Part shown: in pieces, positions 33,001-42,329 of the stretch
How positions within the stretch are numbered: position 1 is the first letter of the stretch
Layout: each line of letters opens with the position of its first letter
Notes under the pieces: generated by a model
What the model saw: only the letters and a program-made list of their open reading frames with translations
Told to the model about the DNA's origin: nothing
Database searches by the model: none
Assembly (NCBI GenBank): GCA_001910725.1
Contig: MJGA01000013.1
Span: forward strand, 1-64,000
Length of the DNA stretch: 64,000 bases
Direction of reading: 5' to 3'
DNA from: Phanerodontia chrysosporium
Lineage: Eukaryota > Basidiomycota > Agaricomycetes > Polyporales > Phanerochaetaceae
Made by a program: the position numbers and the translations under genes

Positions 33001-36000
33001 GAAGGGACGTCGTGGGGCTGTAGGGTGGCTTTCGGATGCGGGGCGGACTTGTACCGTTGGCATTGATCGCAGCCGAGCACGTAGCGGCTAACGTCGGCGG
33101 AGATGCGTGGCCACCAATAGTACCGAGAGACCAACTCGAGAGTGGTGTGCTTCCCAGGGTGTCCGGCGGTTGGCGCGTCGTGGCAAGACTTGATGACGTC
33201 GTTGCGCAGCGCGGCACTGTTCGGGACGTAGACTTTCCCATGGTAGTACAGAAGGCCGTTGTCCTCTTCCCATTCGAGAACACCGTTGCGCAGCTTGCGG
33301 GGCCCCTTGGTCCGGAGGGTCTGCAGGGCGTCTGCGACTTCCTTTTCCTTTTCGGAGCAGTCGCGAATGCGCTTCTCGAGGGGGGAGGGGCTTGCGAAGG
33401 CTGCCGTCGCGGCTATCTTAAACAGCTCTGGCTTCAATACTACCTGCGAGCGATTGTCTTCCTCGTCGGAGACATGCAGCGAGGAGGGCCGGGAGAGCGG
33501 ATCAGCTAGGAGATGGGTCTTGCCGGGGCGGTGGATGATGCGGAAGTCGTACTCGGCGAGGTAGGAGGCCCATCGGGCTTGTCGCCGTGTGAGATTCTGC
33601 GCAGTCTTCCAGTACTGGAGATTCTGGTGATCGGTCCAGATCTCAAAAGGCTCTGGGAGACCTTCGAGGAACTGGCGCCAGTCCTTGAGAGCTTCGATGA
33701 TTGCAAGCATCTCGCGGTCCCAGATCTCGTAGTTCCGCTCGGCGGGGCTCATGGTCTGCGAGCGATACGCGATTGGATGCCAGAGACCATCTTCAGGGTT
33801 GCGTTGGGCTATGACTCCTCCGGTGGCGTAGCCAGAAGCATCGGTCTCGACGCGAGTTGGCCGATCAATGCTCCACATGGCGAGCACGGGCTGAGTCGTG
33901 AAAGCGCGCTTGAGCGTCTCGAAGGCTTCTGCCTGTGCAGGACCCCAATTAAACGGAGTATCCTTCTTCGTCAGATCGTGCAACGGACGGCAGATCTTTG
34001 AGAAGTCTTTGATGAAACGGCGATAGAAATTGGCGAACCCGACAAAGCCTCGCACGTCTTTGAGGTTCTTCGGGGTCGGCCACTCGGCTACTGCCTTAAC
34101 CTTGCCAGGGTCCATGCCGACTTGTCCTTCGCTGATGAGAAGCCCAAGATACTCGATCTCTGAGCGCTCGAACTCGCACTTCTCGGGCCGAAGGTACAGA
34201 TCGTACTTGGCGAGGCGTGCCAGGACCTCGTGAACAATCTTCCGATGCGAAGCGAGATCGTTCGACCAGATGAGGATGTCGTCGAGGTAGACTGCGACCT
34301 TGCTTTCGGCGATGAGGTCGGCGAAGATGTGATTCATGAGGGCCTGGAACGTGGCAGGGCTGTTGCACAGACCGAAGTACATAACTCTGGGCTCGAAGAG
34401 ACCGCGGTTGGTGACGAAGGCAGCTTTCCACTCGTCACCTTCCTTAATCCGGACGTTGTTGTAGCCCCAGCGGACGTCGAACTTAGTGAAGATCTTAGCG
34501 CCCTGGAGCTTCCCGATGATGTCGGAGGCGAGCGGAAGGGGGTACCGATTCTTCACGGTGATGTCGTTGAGCTTGCGGTAGTCCTGAATGAACCGGAGCT
34601 TGCCGTCCTTTTTCTTGATGAAGAAGACAGGGGAGGCGATCGGAGACTTGCTGGGGACGATATAGCCCTTGGCGAGTGCGTCGTCAATGAACCGCTGTAG
34701 TTCTTCGTTCTCGATCGGGGACATGGGGTAGACCTTCGATTTGATCGATGCCGGGGCGTCCGGGACGAGATCTATCGCGTGGTCCCAGGGCTGATGCTTT
34801 GGGAGCCGGTGCGATTCCTCTTCGGAGAACACCTTCTTGTGTCGGTGGTACTCTTTAGGAACCAGTTCTTCGAACGTCTTGGCATACTTCTCGCGATTGG
34901 CTTCGACAGCGATCGCTTGCGAGTAAGTGTAGCCGGCGAGGATCCAGACTTCGTCCTTGGCGTCCTCAACAATGCCTGCCCGAAGCCATTCACGGCGTTC
35001 GGAGCGGTTGGCGTCAATCTGGTGTATGCCGAAAACCGGGGTGTCCTCAACTCCGCCGCGGAGCTGAAACTGGACATCTCCCGTTTCCCAGTCGATGTTC
35101 GGATTCCATTTCTTGAGCCACGGAAGTCCGAGGATGACGTTCTCGGGACCGATGTTCGTGACAAGAAACTCCTCCTTAAACGTGTACGAGCCCACAGTGA
35201 GCTGGAGTCTGGCACGACGTGTGATAGACCCTGCTTCATTCTTGGTTCCGTCGATGTTGTATAACGTAATTTCCCTTTTGAGTGGTACCGTGAGAATCTT
35301 ATGCTGCTTGCAGAAGTCTTCGTGAATGAACAGCGAAGTCGCACCGGAGTCAATCATTGCAGGCGTGCGAATAGTTTTATTGATCCCGGTGAGCTTTACT
35401 GGTACACGGTAGTGATTCGAAAAAGGGTCTAATACGGATATTGTACACGAGCGGATAGAGTCCGAAATGTCCTGTGGGTCTAACGAAGGCGCCGGAGTTG
35501 AATCCGGGCTTGACGAAACGGGGACCGACGATGCGGCGTCACTCCGGCCCCTTAGGCAAAACCCCCGAGCTGCTTTTGTATCAGAGCCAGCTGATCACGG
35601 AGGGCGGCGATCGCGGCAGCTTGGTCGTCAGACGAGCTACCAGAAGACGAGGAGGCCGGAGACGAGGAGTCCTGTGACGAGGTATCCGAAGACGAGGCGC
35701 GGACAGCGGCGGTAGCGGGGGCGGTTTTCGGCTTGCCCTCGAGGCGGGCACGACAGACGCGGGACCAGTGACCCTTCTTGCCGCAGTGGTTGCAAACCGA
35801 GTCACGGTGCACGGGGTCCGTGGACTTGTGGGACTTCGAGCCGCAGACCTTGCAGCGGTCCTTCATGACGGCGTCGAACTGGCGCTTGAGATCCGTGCCG
35901 GTGAGACCCTTAAACAGCTCGTCGATGTTGGCGGCGTCGATGTCCATCGCGTTCGGGTCGCGGAAGGCGCGCGTCGACGAGCTAGCCGGAGTCGAGGACG

Positions 36001-38859
36001 TCTTTCCTTGCTGTGCCAGGAGGTCTTGCGAGAGCTTGTCCTTCGACCGGTCGACGGCAAAACCCGCGTTCTTGAGCTCGTCGTACGTCTCAGGGCCTTT
36101 GCCGGTGGCGGGGTTGACCATGTACGATATCCGTTCGAGGTAGTCCTTGTTGAACTTCGTCCGTAGCCGGGCCGCCAGGTCTTCTGGGGTGAGCTTCGTG
36201 CGGCCGGCGAGGGCTTGGAACTCCGCAAAGAACTCCGCGAACCGACGATTGCCTTGCGTGCACGCCTGTAACTTGCTGAGGGCCTCGGCTTTCTCGTCGA
36301 CGGGCTCGAACCGGTTCTTGAAGGCCTCCCAGAATTGGGTGCGGGAACCTCCGAACAACTGAGTGCCGTCTGCTGCCTGTTCGATGTACTGACGTACCCA
36401 TTCCGCCGCTTCATCCTGCATGAAGGAGAGAGCGCCGACGATCCACTTCTGGCCGTCTACCAAGATCTTGCCGGTGTTTGCGTCCCGCTCGAGGTTACCG
36501 TTGACGTCGCGCTTGCCGAATTTCTCTGGTTGTCCGTCGGCGTAGATGCGATAGGCGGCGCGGAAGAGTCGGGCTGTGTCTGAACCCTTTCCTTTGAACG
36601 GCATGGGCTTCTCGACGAAGGGGAGCTCCTTGTTGGCATTGACCGTTGCGTTGACCGTTGTCTGATTGGCGCCAATAGTCTGGGCCAGAGTGTTAACCGT
36701 GTTTGTAAGCTGCGTCATCGCCTGGGCCATTTGCAGGAGGGCAGCAGAAACGGGGTCGGGAGGCGCCGGACCGGACGGCGCTCCACCGGGAGTGCTCGAC
36801 ATATTGGGGGGACGGGGAGTGTTGGCTCCTGATTGAGCGCGGGAGAGGTTAAACGGTGAGGGAGCGGGTTCGTGGTCGGAGAGGACGGAGCCGAGCGATG
36901 TTTCGGGAGACGAGTGGTGGCTGCTGTCCGGGGGACTGTGATCGGGAGTATTCGGAGTGGTAGCAGAGGCGCGGGCGAATTCTAGCCGTTGCGCGAAATG
37001 AGGGCGTTCGAACTGTGTTTCTCGGTCGCTAGGCGGAACCGGGAGTAGCGGAGGGGCAGTCTCTCGGTAAGGGCAGGGCTGCTGACTGCACTCCCTGGCT
37101 TCTCGAGACCCGTTGTTTTCTTCGACGTGGAGATCAGCGGGAAGAGTGACGCCGTTCTCTGTGGTTCGCCCGAAGAAGTGCGGACAATTCGAACAGTCGA
37201 AATCCAGAGCGACAGAAGATGTATTTTATAAACTACTCGAAATACCCGGCCCGATACACGATGTCTAATTCTCCCACGATGCGGCGGAAGTTGCGCCTTA
37301 AACCGATGAACGAAATGTCACCAATTTGAGCTAGTCCAAGCTCGTATTGATGCCACTCCTTAAACGTGGTGGTGGGGGCAAGGCGGCTGAGCTCGGCGCG
37401 GATCTGTTGGAGGCGCTCGATCAGCTGACAGACGCCGCGCGCGTGGTCGCTGTTGACGAGGTGGAAGAGGTCGACTTCTTCGACAGCCTTGAGACGCTTG
37501 ATGGTCGCGTCGAGCTTAGGCGTGAAGATGCCGACGAGGTCGGTGGGGGAATACCTGGGGATGTCGATGCCGACAGGCTTGCGGGCGATGGGCTCGTACG
37601 CTGGGGCGGCGCTGAGGCGCTCTGCCAAACTGAGCTTCGAGGAGGAGGCGGCTACGGCGGCCTGGGCTTCTTGCGCCTCTCGTTGGCGCTGCTCGCGGAT
37701 ACGGTTGCCTACGCGTTGTTCGGCCTCACGAGCCTCGCGAACGGCAGTCCAGTTGATGGAGGGGACGGAGGGCGGAGGCTGGGGGAGCGTAGAGACGTAC
37801 TTGACGACCGCCTTGACTTTGCGGTCCGTCCACTTGACAGGGTTACCGGCCTCGCGACGACGTTGGAGGCGGTCGAAAATGCGCTGGGGGATGTGGTCCT
37901 TGAGCCGGACGTCTTTCGGCACTGCGAAGCAAGGACCTCAGCAACGTGCACGGAGTGAGCGGGCTGCTCGACTACGACGTACTCGCTTTAAACGGAGGGA
38001 ATAAACTTTTTTAAACGGTATTTTGGGGGGGCGGTAGGGAAGGAATTGCCTAGGGCACCCAAGAGATCTCGACCTAATGTCGCGGAGCGAAGGCTCAACG
38101 CTTCACAAGGGAGGACAGATGGGGAGGTCGACGTCGAGGCGCGGCGGAGCGAGTCACGCAGCGACGAACACACTTGTTCAGCTGTCCGTATTGACCAAGG
38201 TAATATTAGCACTGTAACTACAATACAAACATCGGGCTTACCTGTCCGTATTGACCAAGAGGTCGAGATGACGGACAGGAGCGAGGGGAGCTACCCTTAT
38301 ATACTATAGGTCCTTTAGGGCAGGCTATACGATTACATAAGCTGAAGGGCAGCGCTCAGCATAGCCAGTGAGGCTGCGACGCGGGCTGCGCGGCGAGGCT
38401 GTGCTGGGGCTATGTCACGAGGCTGTGTCAGCTGGCAGTGTCTCGAGGCTGCGTCGGGCCGAGGCTGTGTCATCAGGCTGATCAGCTCGGCGTGTCTCGG
38501 CGAGGGGAGTCATCAGGGATGACAGTGCCTCCTCGGCGATCCGGGGAACCGGTTGCAGGGCAGACCGGTGATCCGGGCAGTGTCTGAGCGCGCAGCGGGA
38601 TGCGCTGGCGTCTAGGGGTGATGCGCCATCAGGGCGCTGGCGCTGAATGGCCAGGCGCTGAGTGTGGGCGGCTAGGACTCCAGACGGCGCGAGGGCTGCT
38701 CGCCCGTTGGATTAATCGAGGAAAATGGCCAAAAATCGGCGAAAAATAGGGCGACACCGTCACATCCGTGACAAAGGGTGCACCTCAGAAGCTGAAAAGC
38801 GACTCATCGCCAAGCAGTATGAGTCAGAAAAGAAGGAAATTAGGGTATGGAATGACTAA
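30043..38859 (+). CDS. Accessory ORF3 of the outer element, split by the nested insertion
   Basis: From ATG 30,043 the frame is open to the insertion point (31,065). Removing the nested element and one copy of its AAGGG duplication, it continues in phase at 38,779 and ends at TAA 38,857-38,859, about 367 codons. The N-terminal 110 residues look folded (FRYDHTHDALTYRERRSGRI; ATRLVAIFCDFSRDLFLGRV; MVTVLGPAVMSIRDVIRPWL). The middle is Gly/Arg/Pro-rich and disordered and the new C-terminus is highly charged. It occupies the position of env in retroviruses, but I see no signal peptide, membrane segment or fusion motif, so it is not an envelope. Function unknown. Inactive now because of the insertion. 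Confidence 0.5.
31066..31761 (-). repeat. 3' LTR of the nested chromovirus
   Basis: 696 bp. On the coding (minus) strand a TATA box (GTATATAAGG, 31,283-31,292) is followed by two copies of CTTGGTCAATACGGACAG 60 bp apart (plus coordinates 31,230-31,247 and 31,170-31,187). The first is followed by GTAAGC, the second by CTG. The tract AGGAGGGGGGTAA immediately outside (31,762-31,774) is the polypurine primer. Confidence 0.95.
31800..35550 (-). CDS. pol: pol polyprotein of the nested chromovirus
   Basis: The frame is open from the frameshift site (35,558-35,564) to TGA at 31,800. From its first Met (35,357) it is 1185 residues. Domains in order: aspartic protease (MIDSGATSLFIHEDF near the start), reverse transcriptase (KRFIQDYRKLN-type region, then AVYLDDILIWSNDLASH near 34,290), RNase H (VETDASGYATGGVIAQ near 33,840), integrase zinc finger (CHDAPTAGHPGKHTTLEL, then CDQCQRY near 33,060), DDE core (YHPEGNGKVERKNQ near 32,690), and a classical chromodomain (YVVEKVLDSRIYRRQLQYKV then WKGYGQAGDTWEKADNLKHA) near 32,090. 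No stop interrupts it. Product: replication and integration enzymes. Confidence 0.95.
35552..36802 (-). CDS. gag: gag of the nested chromovirus
   Basis: 416 residues from ATG 36,802. A Pro/Ser-rich start is followed by a capsid-like domain (FRAAYRIYADGQPEKFGKRD; FGGSRTQFWEAFKNRFEP; GNRRFAEFFAEFQALAGRT) and a CX2CX4HX4C zinc knuckle (CNHCGKKGHWSRVC near 35,775), preceded by another Cys/His-containing stretch. The frame stays open upstream of this ATG to about 37,225 without another ATG and contains CSNCPHFFG, so a longer N-terminus reached by splicing is possible. Role: particle formation and RNA packaging. Confidence 0.93.
   Translation of the reverse strand: MSSTPGGAPSGPAPPDPVSAALLQMAQAMTQLTNTVNTLAQTIGANQTTVNATVNANKELPFVEKPMPFKGKGSDTARLFRAAYRIYADGQPEKFGKRDVNGNLERDANTGKILVDGQKWIVGALSFMQDEAAEWVRQYIEQAADGTQLFGGSRTQFWEAFKNRFEPVDEKAEALSKLQACTQGNRRFAEFFAEFQALAGRTKLTPEDLAARLRTKFNKDYLERISYMVNPATGKGPETYDELKNAGFAVDRSKDKLSQDLLAQQGKTSSTPASSSTRAFRDPNAMDIDAANIDELFKGLTGTDLKRQFDAVMKDRCKVCGSKSHKSTDPVHRDSVCNHCGKKGHWSRVCRARLEGKPKTAPATAAVRASSSDTSSQDSSSPASSSSGSSSDDQAAAIAALRDQLALIQKQLGGFA
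35558..35564 (-). promoter_or_regulatory. -1 ribosomal frameshift heptamer G_GGT_TTT at the gag/pol junction
   Basis: On the minus strand the last gag codons read GGG GGT TTT GCC TAA, so GGGTTTT is a canonical X XXY YYZ heptamer in the zero frame, one codon before the gag stop (35,554-35,552). The -1 frame is open from here into protease. Six nucleotides downstream a GGGG-CCG / CGG-T-CCCC stem with a one-base bulge and a 17-nt loop can form, a plausible stimulator. Confidence 0.75.
37233..37922 (-). CDS. Additional ORF between 5' LTR and gag in the nested chromovirus
   Basis: 229 codons from ATG 37,922 to TAG 37,233, same strand as gag and pol. The N-terminus is basic (VRLKDHIPQRIFDRLQRRRE), then a Glu/Gln/Ala-rich helical stretch (REQRQREAQEAQAAVAASSS) and a C-terminal part with leucine-rich helices (LVGIFTPKLDATIKRL, VCQLIERLQQIRAELSRL). 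It may be a coiled-coil protein or the N-terminal part of a spliced gag: the open gag extension begins 8 nt after its stop, in the +1 frame. Fungal chromoviruses usually have no separate ORF here. Function unknown. Confidence 0.6.
   Translation of the reverse strand: MPKDVRLKDHIPQRIFDRLQRRREAGNPVKWTDRKVKAVVKYVSTLPQPPPSVPSINWTAVREAREAEQRVGNRIREQRQREAQEAQAAVAASSSKLSLAERLSAAPAYEPIARKPVGIDIPRYSPTDLVGIFTPKLDATIKRLKAVEEVDLFHLVNSDHARGVCQLIERLQQIRAELSRLAPTTTFKEWHQYELGLAQIGDISFIGLRRNFRRIVGELDIVYRAGYFE
38078..38773 (-). repeat. 5' LTR of the nested chromovirus
   Basis: 696 bp, same sequence as 31,066-31,761 as far as I can compare. It contains the promoter TATA box and the duplicated 18-bp motif whose spacing equals a 60-nt GTAAGC...CAG intron candidate (see findings). 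Confidence 0.95.
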
Positions 38860-39487
38860 AGGCTCAATCAGCACGACAGATCATTAGCTGATTGATTATG
38901 GAACTACTTTTCTCTGCGACAAATTGGAAGAGCATGGAAGCTCAGCGAATCAGGTTGCATGATCATGTACCCCATAAGGGAATTTCAAATATACCTACAG
39001 CAGTATATATACAGCCATAGGTAGCCCACTTAATACCAATCCAAATTTCCCCAAATCAGAGCTCTCAAAGTATCAGAGCTGGGATTGGCTTCCTGAGCAA
39101 ACCCATTGCTCAGTATTCAGAAGTACGTATCAGAGGCGCAGAAAGCCTACTGACAAGAGTTAGAAGAGTACCCAGAAGGACCATACCTGGAGAAGAGTTC
39201 AAGGACTTCAACTGGAAGTCAAAGCCATAATAACTGCAGAGCAATAAGCATCGAGGCTATTGCTTGAGTTATTTCCCCCATCCCAACATCCTGCATATTC
39301 TCAAGACTCTGAGGATAAGCCTTGTCACCCCCACACACTACCCTACAACCCCCCAACGAGCGACTGGAGATCCTCCGATCCAAAGTCGCGATCCGAGAAT
39401 CCAGGCGGTTTAGCAAGAACGTTGACCACGGCCTAACCACCCAACCTCAACACTTTCTAATCACCGCAAAAGAAGTGTCATTACACC

Positions 39488-39790
39488 ATGAACGCTAGGC
39501 GTCAGCCTTCGTTCAAACGGAAGGCTTCATCTTCGCCGGCTACTTCCGCAGTGGACGACGAGGTCACGCCTGTCACTAACGAGTTAGCTAGGACCACAGT
39601 CAGCGACAAGAAGGCTGATGTGGCACGCACCTCGGCTGCCCCTGCTATCCGCCCCAACGACATAGCGGACGCTCTCGCGAAGGCTCCAGGCCCGGAGCCT
39701 GTTCCTAGCACCTCCAAGGATGCCATGGAGGTTGACGACGAGTACGGTCTCATCGAGTTCACCGACGACGAGGCGCCGTCGAAGGCTTGA
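39488..39790 (+). CDS. Small accessory ORF4 of the outer element
   Basis: 100 codons from ATG in good context (ACACCATGAACG). Lys/Arg-rich N-terminus (MNARRQPSFKRKASSSPATS), acidic C-terminus (MEVDDEYGLIEFTDDEAPSK), largely disordered. It lies between the end of ORF3 and the 3' LTR. A TATA-like TATATATA stands at 39,004, rather far upstream. The unbroken frame and biased composition suggest coding, possibly a nuclear or chromatin-associated peptide, but no family is recognised. Confidence 0.45.
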   Translation: MNARRQPSFKRKASSSPATSAVDDEVTPVTNELARTTVSDKKADVARTSAAPAIRPNDIADALAKAPGPEPVPSTSKDAMEVDDEYGLIEFTDDEAPSKA

Positions 39791-39838
39791 AGTAGCTTGG
39801 CCTTGCTCTTGACATTGTCGCCAGGCCAGGAGGGCGAA

Positions 39839-40155
39839 TGTGGCGGTCTGGACAGACAGCGCGCGGTCTAGATTCCCGTTTTGGCAATTCGGAAATGTGT
39901 TATTTTCTTCGTTATTCCCGATTGGTCCTGTTAGCCAATATTCACCCGTTGTTGGATATTCCTCTCAGGACATTTGTCTCTCTGTATTTCGTATAGTAGC
40001 TATTTGATCTGGCCTCTAGGGTATAAAAGCTAGCCTGTAGAGTTCCATGTCTTTTAGCATCGTTCGGAGCAATCCAGTCTTTCCCTCTGTGATTCTACCG
40101 TTCGAGTTCCCGTGTGCGACCAGGATAACCGCCCATAGTTATCCGAGTCGTTACA
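39839..40155 (+). repeat. 3' LTR of the outer element
   Basis: 317 bp, two differences from the 5' LTR; followed by the target duplication CCAGC. Confidence 0.93.
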
Positions 40156-40228
40156 CCAGCCTGGCGGCTGAAGCTGAAGCGCTGAAGCGCTAATGAGTCA
40201 TCGTGATCACTCAAACTCAAAGGATGCT

Positions 40229-41640
40229 GTAACCTCCATGGGCGACTGGCGGCAAATATCTGTAAACAACCCGGCATTGGATGGCAATGGATATCCGAGG
40301 TCGCTCGTTCGGCGACAGCCGCCCAGAATTGATGCCTGATTCTCAATATCTTCTCGGGGACATGTACCAAATTAGGTCGGTAGCACAGAGCGCGTTGCTC
40401 AGGTTCATGCCACTGCCGCCGTGCTGTAGACAATACTTGCACTGTATCCCAAGATGCCCCTGTATGAGCATCTAGCCCGCCTGCTCAATTTCTATAAAGT
40501 TAACTCCTTCCTCAACCTCATACCGCAAGCCCCTGACCAAGACCATGCAGAGCATACACACAGCGGGCCTGTTTCATATCAAATATCAACTCCGGCCCGC
40601 ATGCATCTTGCGCCGAACTTGGTGAGACTACTAGATGGCCTAGTCAGAATGGGGGACATGACGGTGAAACAGAAGTGCGAATTATTGGATAAAATTATGG
40701 AGACTATGTGGGAAGTGAAGAGAACAGGCTCATCCAAGGGGAAGTTTGTTGAGCAGCGTGCGACATGTGTGTACCACCCTGTTAGCGCCAATCCCACAGT
40801 ACCGCAGACTGGGTGTACTCCACACCGTGGTCTGTGCTCACGCCACCCAACAAGTGTCGGTACATACATTTCACCGCGTGTGATGATACTAGTTTGCTGC
40901 TCCCAATAGCGAGCAAATTATTGATGAGCAGGCGTGAGGCCGACACGCGACATGCGCGGGCGGACGCGCACCTGCCAGACCCCTGACACCGTGGACCCGG
41001 TGCACCCTTCGCCGCGGTCGCTGGCCGCCCCGCACCTCCTGCTCGGTAGACACATTTTACCACGCCAATCTTACACAAGTCCGCTGTAATAGATAGCGAG
41101 CAAATATTCTAGTTATTTTAGATCATTTTCTGTAGCATTCTGCGGCCTGTACTTAGCTAGGGTATAAATACAGTCTTGAGGACACCATCCCCGTTGTCTT
41201 CGTCGTTCACTCCTTTCTATACCTGCGCACCGTGTGTATTGACTCAATTACAATCAGAGAATATCAGCATAATAATAAGTCACCCTGTAGTTTCTAACAG
41301 AGTGTGCCAAAGTCCAAGGGTTTTGTTGTCCTCAGTGTCAGGACTGCTGCGCTGTGGACACCGACATCTGGCTGCTCACACACCCGTTTCAGTCACTGGC
41401 TCAGTATGCACTGACACTGCTGAGATGCTGCGCTGGCCAAGTCTTGCAGGGCCTGGTGTGTTCAGACAAGCCACCAGGCAACCCCGAGGCAGCAGTGTGC
41501 TCGCCATGTACGCACCCACACAATGCATTGTCTGCAGATATATCTCGCACAATTACTCTCCCTACAATGTTTTCAAAGACCGCTGACACAAGCGCCGGGT
41601 TGTTTACAGATATTTGCCGCCAGTCGCCCGTGGAGGTTAC
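40229..41640. mobile_element. 1.4-kb DNA element with 47-bp terminal inverted repeats, inserted in element X
   Basis: Left end 40,229-40,275 and right end 41,594-41,640 are inverted repeats with a single mismatch, outermost sequence GTAACCTCCA. The uninterrupted X copy reads GCTGTAACACGAC where this copy has the element, which marks the insertion. The duplication is 2 bp (AC, or TA with one extra A in the other copy). Inside is a 151-codon ATG frame (40,454-40,909) whose middle looks protein-like (LVRLLDGLVRMGDMTVKQKC), but no transposase is recognised. It is probably non-autonomous. Confidence 0.75.
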
Positions 41641-42230
41641 ACGACAATAATTTGACACTTTTCTTAGCGAAAAAAGTGTAGAAAAGAGGAATGGGACGAG
41701 AATTGGGGAAAAGTTGGCTTTTGAGGATGGAAAGAGGCCGGCGATTTCCGATCCTAAGATATGATAACATATGCTGCCTATTCTCGGCCATAACGGCCGA
41801 AAATTGAGACCATCTTATCACACGTGAAACAGCCCGATCTAGCTATTTTCGACGAAAAAAGCTACATTCTTCGCTAGCCCGTGCCCCCTTTGATTAGCCC
41901 ACCTTTTTCTGATGGAAACAGCTCGCTCCTTTCGCAAGCTTGTTACCACAATACAAAGCAAGCTTATCTCTATTGTTATAGTGTTACTTATCTCAAAGCC
42001 TTTTGCTTCAGTAAGGGCTAACCTCCTTACAAACCTATTTACCCCGTGGCGAGGTCACCTATTTTTCGGCCACAAAGGACACATGGCCCGCCGGCCGGTG
42101 ACCGTGGACCCGCAGCTACAGGCCGGCGAGTCCGCTCCCCGCCGGCATTATCGTGCCGCGCTCGCCGGGCGTTGCCGATGTCGGCCCATGCCCGCCGCCC
42201 GCCGCCCGCCGCCCTCTCATCCCGTTTTGG

Positions 42231-42257
42231 ATTTCAGCCCCTTCGGCATTTCAGCCC
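42231..42257 (+). repeat. Motif pair ATTTCAGCCC inside element X, copy 1
   Basis: ATTTCAGCCC at 42,231 and 42,248, about 80 bp inside the end of X. The same pair occurs inverted in copy 2 at 63,193-63,219. These are members of a window-wide motif family (see findings). Confidence 0.8.
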
Positions 42258-42329
42258 AAGGCTATGCCGGGCGCTTCTTCGCACGCGTCCCCTCCGAGCC
42301 GGTGCCCTTGTGGCGTGCCGACGTCGGAT

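Larger units (their letters stand above)
31066..38773 (-). mobile_element. Nested intact chromovirus (Ty3/gypsy), antisense to its host element
   Basis: Two 696-bp LTRs (31,066-31,761 and 38,078-38,773) that look identical base for base, with TGTC...GACA ends, and the 5-bp target duplication AAGGG (31,061-31,065 and 38,774-38,778). Transcription runs on the minus strand from the 38-kb LTR. Gag and pol frames are uninterrupted apart from a -1 frameshift site at their junction, and an upstream ORF and a purine tract next to the 3' LTR are present. The identity of the LTRs and open frames indicates a very recent, possibly still active insertion. A related older copy is at 3,895-4,661. Confidence 0.96.
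21977..40155 (+). mobile_element. Outer Ty3/gypsy-type LTR retrotransposon (degenerate), hosting a nested element
   Basis: Bounded by 317-bp direct repeats (21,977-22,293 and 39,839-40,155) with TGTGG...TTACA ends, and flanked by the 5-bp duplication CCAGC (21,972-21,976 and 40,156-40,160). The element spans 18.2 kb, about 10.5 kb without the nested insertion. The order gag, protease, reverse transcriptase, RNase H, integrase, chromodomain is that of Ty3/gypsy chromoviruses. The two LTRs differ at two positions that I can see, so the insertion is fairly young. The coding part carries two in-frame stops and one frameshift. A purine-rich AGGAGGGCGAA precedes the 3' LTR. I see no standard tRNA primer-binding site directly after the 5' LTR. 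Confidence 0.93.
21928..42329 (+). mobile_element. Element X, copy 1, interrupted by two insertions
   Basis: Three pieces (21,928-21,976; 40,161-40,228; about 41,641-42,329) together match, in inverted orientation, the uninterrupted 811-bp copy at 63,121-63,931. They flank the LTR element 21,977-40,155 and the TIR element 40,229-41,640. X has no coding frame I trust. It contains several hairpins (TCGGCC-ATAAC-GGCCGA; ACACTTTT/AAAAAAGTGT), a GC-rich CCGCCCGCCGCCC stretch and two ATTTCAGCCC motifs near its 42,329 end, where it finishes with the palindrome CCGACGTCGG plus AT. No terminal inverted repeats are obvious, so its class is unclear. Confidence 0.75.

Noticed and set aside
31713..34700. 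Several plus-strand frames of 120-234 codons
   Set aside because: They are antisense to the chromovirus pol gene and vary with its codon bias.
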